Source of the DNA: an uncultured Mollicutes bacterium
Lineage (GTDB): Bacteria > Bacillota_I > Bacilli_A > RFN20 > CAG-826
Reading direction: 5' to 3'
DNA length: 12,636 bases
NCBI GenBank assembly: GCA_900542595.1
Contig: UQOB01000035.1
Location: 1 to 12,636 of the forward strand
Of the stretch, positions 7,238-12,636 are shown piece by piece; the stretch's first letter is position 1; the number at the start of each line of letters is the position of its first letter. Made by a program: the position numbers and the translations under genes. The notes beneath the pieces were generated by a model. That model was given only the letters and a program-made list of their open reading frames with translations, ran no database searches and was not told the origin of the DNA.

Positions 7238-7456
7238 TTATTCTTGGGCTAAAAAGTAGGAAGAGCTTTTTCTTCCGTATTTGATTTTGAAATTCGGTTC
7301 ATAAACTGCGAAATAGTCCCGGAGTTCCCCCACGTAACGTTTAAGGGTAATTTCCGTCAATTTAAAACGTTTCATCGTTTGTTTCTTATTGATGAGGAGC
7401 CCCTTCTTTAAACAGACATAGAGGTAAATAAGTACCTGTCCCTTGGTTAATGTCAT
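7238..7456 (-). CDS. Small winged helix-turn-helix protein, putative regulator
   Basis: A 72-residue, basic protein on the minus strand. After a helix (about 5-20), INKKQTMKRFKLTE and ITLKRYVGELRDYF read as the two helices of an HTH unit, and KIKYGRKSSSYFL as a beta-hairpin wing ending in an aromatic strand. This resembles the N-terminal DNA-binding part of DeoR/WYL-type regulators, here without any sensor domain. The ATG is at 7456 with a modest AGGA upstream (minus strand). The gene converges on the first RDD gene (12 nt between stops) and diverges from the second across a 182-bp region with three inverted repeats. It may therefore control the RDD2-RDD3 pair and itself (inference). It is too short for a full WYL regulator; it could be a stand-alone domain or a remnant. 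No comparable frame lies across it on the plus strand. Confidence 0.65.
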   Translation of the reverse strand: MTLTKGQVLIYLYVCLKKGLLINKKQTMKRFKLTEITLKRYVGELRDYFAVYEPNFKIKYGRKSSSYFLAQE

Positions 7457-7479
7457 ATCTATTTCCTACTGTTGGTTGC

Positions 7480-7497
7480 AATCTTTCTTTTAAGATT
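7480..7497. repeat. Inverted repeat in the divergent promoter region (left)
   Basis: AATCTT (7480-7485) and AAGATT (7492-7497) are complementary around TCTTTT. It lies in the untranslated leader expected for the minus-strand winged-helix gene, about 25 nt before its start codon. Confidence 0.3.
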
Positions 7498-7532
7498 TTT
7501 ACATTTTACCTCTATTTCTGTAGCGAGACACT

Positions 7533-7560
7533 AAAAAATGTTAAAAAGTAACAATTTTTT
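7533..7560. repeat. Inverted repeat in the divergent promoter region (middle)
   Basis: AAAAAATGTTA (7533-7543) faces TAACA-A-TTTTTT (7549-7560) around AAAAG: an 11-bp match with one bulged A. The A-run on one side and T-run on the other give it the look of a weak bidirectional terminator, but no gene on either strand ends here, so a regulatory or structural role is as likely. Confidence 0.4.
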
Positions 7561-7580
7561 GTTGTTTGGCGTGAGTCTTT

Positions 7581-7600
7581 CCCAAAATACTTATTTTGGG
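7581..7600. promoter_or_regulatory. Perfect 9+9 palindrome, candidate operator
   Basis: CCCAAAATA (7581-7589), CT, TATTTTGGG (7592-7600) is a perfect inverted repeat with a 2-nt centre. Its size and symmetry suit a dimeric winged-helix regulator. It lies 39 nt before the second RDD gene, immediately upstream of where its -35 box would fall (about 7604), a common place for an operator. The candidate protein is the divergent 72-residue regulator. Confidence 0.5.
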
Positions 7601-7626
7601 ATATTTCGAAAAATTTCACTTTAGAG

Positions 7627-7632
7627 TATTCT
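7627..7632 (+). promoter_or_regulatory. -10-like box, probable leaderless promoter of the second RDD gene
   Basis: TATTCT (7627-7632) ends 6 nt before the ATG at 7639, the same spacing as the TAGAAT box before the first RDD gene. An overlapping TAGAGT (7622-7627) is an alternative. TTTCGA (7604-7609) is a poor -35 candidate 17 nt upstream. No ribosome binding site is present. Confidence 0.35.
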
Positions 7633-7638
7633 TTTCTT

Positions 7639-8790
7639 ATGGCGCGGGAAATCTATGTCGAAGAAGGCTACCGGGTCGCCCCCCTGTTTAGACGCTTTGT
7701 AGCGGGGGTGGTGGACTTAGCTTTTGCCTTTCTTTTTTCCATGCTTTTGTTTTTAGTCATCTATCCCCATGGGAATTGGGGGACACTCGGCCAGGCGATC
7801 GGGATGAGCGAGACTTGGGATACTTTAAATGTCTACCGAGCCAGCAGTGGTCTCATGCAAGATAAGGACGGGAATATCCTTCATTCGATCGAAGAGGGAA
7901 CCCCGCAGAACGATATCATTGCCGATGAATTTCCGGAAGATTTTGTAATCTATAAAGAAGCCGTGGAATACTATTATTTCACCTATCAAACCGGGGATGT
8001 TAGAGAGGATAACCCCGACCCCAGTAACTACGTTAAAAAGGTCGATGGGGTCATCGTTGATTATTCTTGGTACAACGTCAACGTTTTAGGTTTACCGGAG
8101 TACGGGGAAGTTAACCATTCTAATCTCTTTAAATACCATCAAACCGGGGAAGGACCTTTGGATTATGACGTTAAGGCCTTAGGGGAATATCAAGATCACC
8201 TCTATGAACAGGAAGAAGATGGGACCTTTGTTTTAGATGAAGAGGGGAATCGGATATTAACTTACGAAGCGAAAGGCGATTTATATAAATACTATAACGA
8301 CGCGTATACCGAGTGTTTCCAAGATTTAACCAACAGGCCTTTCTTTCAAAGCTTAGAAGATAGCTATTACTTTGACTTTATCATCGTCATGTGTCTGATC
8401 ATTTATCCTTCCGTTTTAATCTTCTATCTAGTTATTCCTATCTTCAGTAAAACGGGGTCCAGTTTAGGTAAACGGGTCTGTAACTTAGGCTTAATCAAGT
8501 ATGATGGGATGATGCTCCCGAAGTGGGGTATCTCGTTAAGAGTCTTACCCTTAGTCTTCGTTATTTTAGTGATGTTAATTCTCGATGACTTTGTCTTAAG
8601 TTTTAGTTTCTTCCTCTTAATCTTCTTAATCAGCATTACGACGGGTCTTTTAACGAAGAAAAGACGGTGGCTCCATGACTACTGCGCGTTAAGCGTGGTG
8701 ACCGAAAGAATCGATAGCATGGATGCGTACGAAAGAGAGAAGGGGTTAAAGCCGATCACCGACCTTAAAAAAGAAAACGACCATGCATAA
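7639..8790 (+). CDS. RDD-family membrane protein with large outer domain (second copy)
   Basis: A 383-residue protein of the same extended RDD type as its neighbours. FRRFVAGVVDLAFAF (18-31) gives the first Arg and Asp in TM1 (~20-43). Residues ~45-243 form an acidic, Tyr-rich loop, probably outside the cell, with NVNVLGLP at 146-153, matched in the third copy. TM2 (~246-268) is followed by GSSLGKRVCNLGLI (273-286), then TM3/TM4 (~290-335) and RRWLHDYCALSVV, the normal closing motif with its His-Asp. A short charged tail ends the protein and there is no long tail like that of the first copy. Its last 8 nt overlap the third RDD gene, so the two are cotranscribed and probably work together. It is divergent from the winged-helix gene. 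The function is unknown. Confidence 0.85.
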   Translation: MAREIYVEEGYRVAPLFRRFVAGVVDLAFAFLFSMLLFLVIYPHGNWGTLGQAIGMSETWDTLNVYRASSGLMQDKDGNILHSIEEGTPQNDIIADEFPEDFVIYKEAVEYYYFTYQTGDVREDNPDPSNYVKKVDGVIVDYSWYNVNVLGLPEYGEVNHSNLFKYHQTGEGPLDYDVKALGEYQDHLYEQEEDGTFVLDEEGNRILTYEAKGDLYKYYNDAYTECFQDLTNRPFFQSLEDSYYFDFIIVMCLIIYPSVLIFYLVIPIFSKTGSSLGKRVCNLGLIKYDGMMLPKWGISLRVLPLVFVILVMLILDDFVLSFSFFLLIFLISITTGLLTKKRRWLHDYCALSVVTERIDSMDAYEREKGLKPITDLKKENDHA

Positions 8791-9940
8791 GATTGTATTA
8801 GCTCCCGTTTGGAAAAGATTTTTAGCGGCTATTCTCGATGCGGTAGTGTTTCTTTTACTGCTCTTAGGGGTTTTTGCGGCGGTCCAAGCCATTTTTAACG
8901 TGACCCCTTACATCAATAGTCTTAAAAACGATATCACTTATTATTCTCTTAAGAGTGGCCTCTATTACGAAAAAGAAGGGAACTTATACCCTTACACTGA
9001 AGAACAAGAAAGAATTGATTATCAGTTCTATTTCGATATGATCGAGGATTTCTATATTGAGGATGATAAGCTTCTTTCGTTCCCGGATCAAAATGTCGTC
9101 GTTTTAAACGAAACTTATAGCCAATTTACTTATGAAGAAAGTAAGTACTATTGGTTTAACGTCAATATCTTAGGCTTAGACGATGATTTAAATCTCTATC
9201 CGAACCGGGTTTTAAAGAAGCCGAGCCAAGATGGGAAGAAATATTTCACTTATGCGAAAGATAGTGAAGGAAATCTTCTTTATGGAAGTGAAGCGGTGCC
9301 GCTGGATGAGTTTTTACTCAGTAGTGGCAGTGTTTCTGCCTTCGGGAATGAACAACTTAGGTCATTCCTTTATAAAACCGATGATATTTCTTTATATTAC
9401 TTAGCTTTAGAAACTTTCACTAATCTTCCGAATATCCAATATCTAAGCGGGGAATATAGCGTGATGTTACAAGCCTACCCACTTTCAATAGCCTTAGCCA
9501 TCAGTTTCCCCATCTATTACGTGGTCATACCCCTTTTCTTACGTGACCAGGCGACATTGATCAAACGTTTCTTCGGTTTAGGTTTAATGACGAAATACGG
9601 TTTTAAAGCGACGAGAGCCCAAGCGCTTTTAAGAGGACTACCGGTCTACTGCATCATGATGATCGTCTTTATTTTCTTAAATCAAAATATCGCGACAATC
9701 ATTTTATTGGGTTTATTGTTGATTAGTTATTTCGTTTCCCTTTTCACGACCCAACATACCGCGTTACATGATTTAGTAGCGGGCACCGTTGTTATCGATT
9801 CTAAAAATTCCCTCATCTATAGCTCACGAGAAGAACAAGATTTGGCCGAAAAAGAATTGGGTTTAATTCTCGACCGCGCGACGGAAAGCGTTAACAAAGG
9901 CAAAAAAATGGTTGAAGAAGAGAAGCAAGAAAAGTTATAG
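8783..9940 (+). CDS. RDD-family membrane protein with large outer domain (third copy)
   Basis: A 385-residue protein whose ATG lies 8 nt inside the second RDD gene; with no ribosome binding site of its own it is probably translated by coupling. WKRFLAAILDAVVFLLLL holds the first Arg (12) and Asp (19) in TM1. Residues ~40-228 are a Tyr- and Asp-rich outer loop containing YYWFNVNILGL (122-132). TM2 is ~232-252. The usual G-x-x-x-GKR step is altered to QATLIKRFFGLGL (256-268), so the conserved Gly-Lys is degraded. TM3/TM4 follow, then TALHDLVAGTVVIDSKNS, the classical RDD ending; VIDSKNS is shared exactly with the first copy. A short charged tail ends at TAG, the only non-TAA stop in the window. 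A weak terminator follows. The function is unknown. Confidence 0.85.
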   Translation: MHKIVLAPVWKRFLAAILDAVVFLLLLLGVFAAVQAIFNVTPYINSLKNDITYYSLKSGLYYEKEGNLYPYTEEQERIDYQFYFDMIEDFYIEDDKLLSFPDQNVVVLNETYSQFTYEESKYYWFNVNILGLDDDLNLYPNRVLKKPSQDGKKYFTYAKDSEGNLLYGSEAVPLDEFLLSSGSVSAFGNEQLRSFLYKTDDISLYYLALETFTNLPNIQYLSGEYSVMLQAYPLSIALAISFPIYYVVIPLFLRDQATLIKRFFGLGLMTKYGFKATRAQALLRGLPVYCIMMIVFIFLNQNIATIILLGLLLISYFVSLFTTQHTALHDLVAGTVVIDSKNSLIYSSREEQDLAEKELGLILDRATESVNKGKKMVEEEKQEKL

Positions 9941-9951
9941 TGGAATGTTGG

Positions 9952-9974
9952 GGAAGGGATAATTCCCTTTTGTT
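9952..9974 (+). terminator. Weak terminator-like hairpin after the third RDD gene
   Basis: AAGGGA (9954-9959) pairs with TCCCTT (9964-9969) around TAAT, with two G-T pairs possible at the base, followed by TTTTGTT. It starts 11 nt after the RDD stop. The stem is short and the T-run broken, so some read-through into the transporter operon is possible. Confidence 0.5.
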
Positions 9975-9985
9975 CGGGTGCTCGC

Positions 9986-10014
9986 TTGTTTGAATTCTCG
10001 AACTCGTGTAGAAT
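9986..10014 (+). promoter_or_regulatory. Putative promoter of the ABC transporter operon
   Basis: TAGAAT (10009-10014) is a 5/6 match to the -10 consensus, with TTGTTT (9986-9991) 17 nt upstream as a partial -35. Transcription would begin near 10021, giving a leader of about 49 nt. The same TAGAAT hexamer precedes the first RDD gene. No clear catabolite-repression (cre) site was seen. Confidence 0.5.
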
Positions 10015-10056
10015 AAGGGCACAAGAAGAAACGCTACATAGTTAAAAATTGTATTC

Positions 10057-10063
10057 AGGAGGA
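10057..10063 (+). promoter_or_regulatory. Ribosome binding site that fixes the ATPase start
   Basis: AGGAGGA (10057-10063), the strongest such site in the window, stands 6 nt before ATG 10070. An in-frame TTG at 10049 lies upstream of it and would place the site inside the coding region, so ATG 10070 is the start. Confidence 0.9.
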
Positions 10064-10069
10064 GAATAC

Positions 10070-12307
10070 ATGGAAGTTAAAATTGCAGACCTTTCGAAGG
10101 TATTCCGGAGCCGGAAAGGTTCTCACACCACCGCGGTCGAAAAGATGTCTTTTACGATCCCCGATGGTAAGCTGGTGGGTCTTTTAGGCCCCAGCGGTTG
10201 CGGTAAGTCAACCACCCTTTACATGATCGCCGGTCTTCATAAGCCGACGGAAGGGCATATTTATTTCGGGACGGAAGACGTCACGGAAGTGCCGCCGGAA
10301 AACCGGGGCATCGGTTTAGTTTTCCAAAATTACGCTTTATATCCCCATTTTACTGTCCAACAAAACATCACCTTCCCGCTCGATAATGTTCGGCTGCCGG
10401 GTTTCTATGGAAACGAAGCTTCCAAAGTGAAATCCCTGAAAGCCGAACTTTATTATTTAGGGAAGAAAGTTAAGAAAGAGAAAGCTAGCTACCCCGTCCT
10501 TCTTTCTCGCGGCGCTCCCGTCGAAGAAGAAGTGGAAACGAGAAGAAGTGCTTTAAAGAAAGTTCTCGAAAATGAAATCACCAAAGAAACTTTCGATGAA
10601 TATAAAACGAGAAACGAAAACTTATCGTCTTCCATCCAAGAAGTCGGGCAAGCTTATTTAAACGAAGTTAAAGCTTTAACGGCCGTTCTTAAGAAGAAAG
10701 ATAAGAAAGATGATTTAAATATCACGAGCACCATTGAAGAACAAGAAAAGAAAGTTAAAGAAAAAGAAGAAGCGCTCGTCGCGGCGAGAAAAGATAAAGC
10801 TTCTGCTTGGGCGGATGAAATCGTCATCGCGGATAAACTTTTAGAAGATTTAACCAAAGCCTTAAATACCGAAAGAACGTACGCGAGCTATTTACCGCTT
10901 TATAAGAAAGCCGTCAAAAAGACCAAAGAAGCTCTTAAGAAAGTGATGGGAGCGGAAAAACGGGTCCATGCGGCGGAGAGGATTCAAGAAAAACTTGAAA
11001 AGGCTAACGCTTCCGATAGCGATATCAAGTTAGCCGGGGAAGAAATCGAACGGCAAAAGAAGCTCTTAGAAGACAGAACCGCTGAACTCGAAAAAGTTAA
11101 AGCGGCCGAAGAAGAAGCCAAACTCCAATACGAAACATTAAAAGCCGAAAATGAAGACCGGGCGAGTGGCAAAGCTTATAAAGCTGCCTTAGCGACCTGG
11201 AAGAAGATGAAAAAATATGTCACTTCGCTTTCCCGTGATATGCAAACTTTAACTTCCATCATTAAAGAACTTCCGGAAGATGAAAAACGGTTAGCTTCAT
11301 TAACCGAAGACGTTAAAGACGCCGAACGGGCCCTCGAAATGAAGAAGAATCAATTTAGAGAGCTCCAAAAAGCGGATCCGAGAGAAGCGAAGATTGAAAA
11401 TAAGCGAAGACTCAGTAAACAAGATAAGAACGCTATCGCGCACGAAATGGCGAGGATCGTCGATATTGAACCCTATTTAGGAAGAAAACCGAAAGAACTC
11501 TCCGGTGGTCAACAACAACGGGTGGCCATCGCTCGGGCGCTTTCCAAACGTCCTTCCGTCTTACTTCTCGACGAACCTTTAAGCAACTTAGACGCCAGGC
11601 TCCGGCTTCAAACCCGGGAAGAAATCAAACGGATTCAACGTTCAACCGGGATTACGACCGTCTTCGTCACCCACGACCAAGAAGAAGCCATGAGCATCAG
11701 CGACATCATCGTCGTTATGAAGCTCGGTATCATCCAACAAATTGGGGAACCGCAGCACGTCTATGATGAACCGGCCAACCTTTTCGTCGCCAAATTCTTA
11801 GGCAGCCCCGCGATCAATGTCTTTGACGGGGAAATTAAGGATGGAAAACTTTACCTCAACGGTAAACTCTTCGATGACGATGAAATCTATAAAAAACCTT
11901 ATGAAAAGACCGTCTACGAAGGAAAGATCGCCACGCTTGAGGACTTAGAAGCCCATAACATCGATAGTTCTGTCGATATTGAAGAAAACCCGGAAATTGC
12001 GAAACTCGCCCTTCCGAGCCACAAAGAACTCGTCAAAGACCGGAAGGTTAAGATTGCTGTCCGGCCGGAAGGCTTTGCTTTAGCTTCTAAAACCGCGAAG
12101 AAAGGCATCATCCCGGTCAATGTCGAGATGGTCCAACACATCGGACGGGATATCTCGGTGGTCGGAAACATCGATAAACAAAAAGAAAATGAAGTTAAGA
12201 TTATCATCACCAGTGATTTAAGAGATGAAATCGCCGGTAAAGACAAGATTAACTTTACCGCTAAGCGGTTCTACGTCTTCGAAGAAGAAGGGGAGCGGAT
12301 TAAATAA
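10070..12307 (+). CDS. MalK/UgpC-type ABC importer ATPase with a ~330-residue coiled-coil-like insertion
   Basis: This is the ATP-hydrolysing subunit of an importer for sugars, oligosaccharides or glycerol phosphates, acting as a dimer on the inner face of the membrane. Residues 1-111 form the N-lobe: Walker A GPSGCGKST (40-48) and Q-loop Gln86 in LVFQNYALYP. Residues 445-~560 complete the domain: signature LSGGQQQR (477-484), Walker B with LLLDEP (498-503), D-loop LSNLD (504-508) and switch His535 in VTHDQEEAMS. Residues ~580-745 are the TOBE/regulatory region, with AVRPEGF. Family members are ~370 residues; this one is 745. The excess is mostly at ~112-443, a Lys/Glu/Ala-rich, Cys-free, proline-poor stretch expected to form long helices. 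Both flanks align with normal family sequence, so it is an insertion into the helical subdomain and not a fusion. Codon use matches its neighbours. The ATPase call is firm; the role of the insert is unknown. Confidence 0.95.
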   Translation: MEVKIADLSKVFRSRKGSHTTAVEKMSFTIPDGKLVGLLGPSGCGKSTTLYMIAGLHKPTEGHIYFGTEDVTEVPPENRGIGLVFQNYALYPHFTVQQNITFPLDNVRLPGFYGNEASKVKSLKAELYYLGKKVKKEKASYPVLLSRGAPVEEEVETRRSALKKVLENEITKETFDEYKTRNENLSSSIQEVGQAYLNEVKALTAVLKKKDKKDDLNITSTIEEQEKKVKEKEEALVAARKDKASAWADEIVIADKLLEDLTKALNTERTYASYLPLYKKAVKKTKEALKKVMGAEKRVHAAERIQEKLEKANASDSDIKLAGEEIERQKKLLEDRTAELEKVKAAEEEAKLQYETLKAENEDRASGKAYKAALATWKKMKKYVTSLSRDMQTLTSIIKELPEDEKRLASLTEDVKDAERALEMKKNQFRELQKADPREAKIENKRRLSKQDKNAIAHEMARIVDIEPYLGRKPKELSGGQQQRVAIARALSKRPSVLLLDEPLSNLDARLRLQTREEIKRIQRSTGITTVFVTHDQEEAMSISDIIVVMKLGIIQQIGEPQHVYDEPANLFVAKFLGSPAINVFDGEIKDGKLYLNGKLFDDDEIYKKPYEKTVYEGKIATLEDLEAHNIDSSVDIEENPEIAKLALPSHKELVKDRKVKIAVRPEGFALASKTAKKGIIPVNVEMVQHIGRDISVVGNIDKQKENEVKIIITSDLRDEIAGKDKINFTAKRFYVFEEEGERIK

Positions 12308-12636
12308 TGGAAACAAACGTCAATAGCAAAACGCGCCTGACGTTGAAGGACCGGGTCAAATATTGGACCGCTAGACCCTTAGAAGGGCATAAGCTCCAAT
12401 CGACGGAAACCTTATTGACCCAGACCTTAGGCGTCAAGAAAGCCTCGCGCTTTAGGCTCGGGGAAACCGCTAAAGCCTGGATCGCTTTAATTCCGGCTTT
12501 AATCTTCCTCATCCTCTTCATGATCTATCCGATCTTGAACAGCTTTATCATGAGCTTCATCGTTAACTTTAGCTGGCAGAGAGGGACGGGGACATCCTTT
12601 GCCATCAGCCACTTCATCGCCGCTTTAAGCAGCGAC
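12307..12636 (+). CDS. ABC transporter permease, MalF/UgpA type, N-terminal part
   Basis: The first 110 residues of an integral membrane permease; the frame stays open to the window edge. The ATG (12307-12309) shares its A with the stop of the ATPase gene, and GGGGAG about 11 nt upstream can serve as a ribosome binding site, so the two are translationally coupled parts of one operon. After ~56 hydrophilic, mostly basic residues, AWIALIPALIFLILFMIYPI (57-76) and LNSFIMSF are the typical first membrane segment of CUT1/UgpA-type sugar permeases, followed by a short loop. The N-terminal extension is somewhat long for UgpA. The EAA loop, which would dock on the ATPase, lies beyond the window. The substrate cannot be told; a second permease and a binding protein are expected downstream. 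Confidence 0.85.
   Translation, partial: METNVNSKTRLTLKDRVKYWTARPLEGHKLQSTETLLTQTLGVKKASRFRLGETAKAWIALIPALIFLILFMIYPILNSFIMSFIVNFSWQRGTGTSFAISHFIAALSSD

Noticed and set aside
7233..7245. Inverted repeat AAGAAT-T-ATTCTT between the convergent first RDD gene and winged-helix gene, as a bidirectional terminator.
   Set aside because: Weak A/T stem with a 1-nt centre and no T-run on either side; not convincing.
10049..10069. Earlier TTG start for the ABC ATPase, adding seven residues.
   Set aside because: The AGGAGGA ribosome binding site at 10057-10063 would lie inside the coding sequence and is ideally placed for ATG 10070.
9970..10070. Riboswitch or catabolite-repression (cre) site before the transporter operon.
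   Set aside because: The ~49-nt leader is too short and unstructured for a known riboswitch, and no good cre match was found.
10403..11398. The coiled-coil-like region as evidence of an SMC/Rad50/RecN-type DNA repair ATPase.
   Set aside because: The flanks are typical MalK/UgpC sequence, a TOBE region follows, a sugar-type permease overlaps the gene end, and there is no CXXC zinc hook (no Cys in the insert).
12300..12521. Minus-strand 73-residue frame at the right end.
   Set aside because: It lies opposite the permease gene, which has a clear membrane segment and is coupled to the ATPase.
1..12636. CRISPR arrays, tRNA or rRNA genes, insertion sequences, attachment sites, prophage genes.
   Set aside because: No spaced direct repeats, cloverleaf-like sequence, transposase or integrase motif was seen on either strand.

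Overview
The window looks like chromosomal DNA of an uncultured Bacillota lineage (class Bacilli, near the Erysipelotrichia/Mollicutes branch). The evidence is the gene order 3' rpoC, rpsL, rpsG, fusA, tuf; the Gram-positive form of S12 with its extra N-terminal segment; AAAGGAG/AGGAGG-type ribosome binding sites; and RDD-family genes beside a MalK/UgpC-type transporter. The lineage is an inference from protein style and was not searched. Of ten visible stop codons, nine are TAA, one is TAG and none is TGA; every Trp is TGG, so the standard bacterial code fits.

Layout. Bases 1-962 are the 3' end of rpoC (trigger loop to C-terminus), closed by a strong terminator (967-1000). A promoter near 1065-1093 and a structured leader precede the str operon rpsL-rpsG-fusA (1183-4194), whose genes are 12 nt apart with repeated AAAGGAG sites. 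tuf (4283-5476) follows after 88 nt and may have its own promoter; a strong terminator (5492-5525) ends it.

Bases 5555-9940 hold three RDD-family membrane proteins with an unusual, apparently homologous extracytoplasmic domain between TM1 and TM2. The first (5555-7225) stands alone and has a long charged cytoplasmic tail. The second and third (7639-8790, 8783-9940) overlap by 8 nt. Between them a 72-residue winged-helix protein is encoded on the minus strand (7238-7456). It is divergent from the second RDD gene across a 182-bp region with three inverted repeats, one a perfect 9+9 palindrome. The first two RDD genes have no Shine-Dalgarno sequence and have -10-like hexamers about 6 nt before their ATGs, as expected for leaderless mRNAs.

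Bases 10070-12636 start a sugar/glycerol-phosphate-type ABC importer operon. The ATPase (745 aa) has all standard motifs of a MalK/UgpC protein, but about 330 residues of highly charged, probably coiled-coil sequence sit between the Q-loop and the LSGGQ signature. This is the most striking feature of the window. The permease gene (12307 onward) overlaps the ATPase stop by 1 nt and runs off the end.

Functionally, the left half is core transcription and translation machinery. The right half is an envelope/transport region whose RDD cluster, small regulator and coiled-coil transporter ATPase are not explained by standard annotation.
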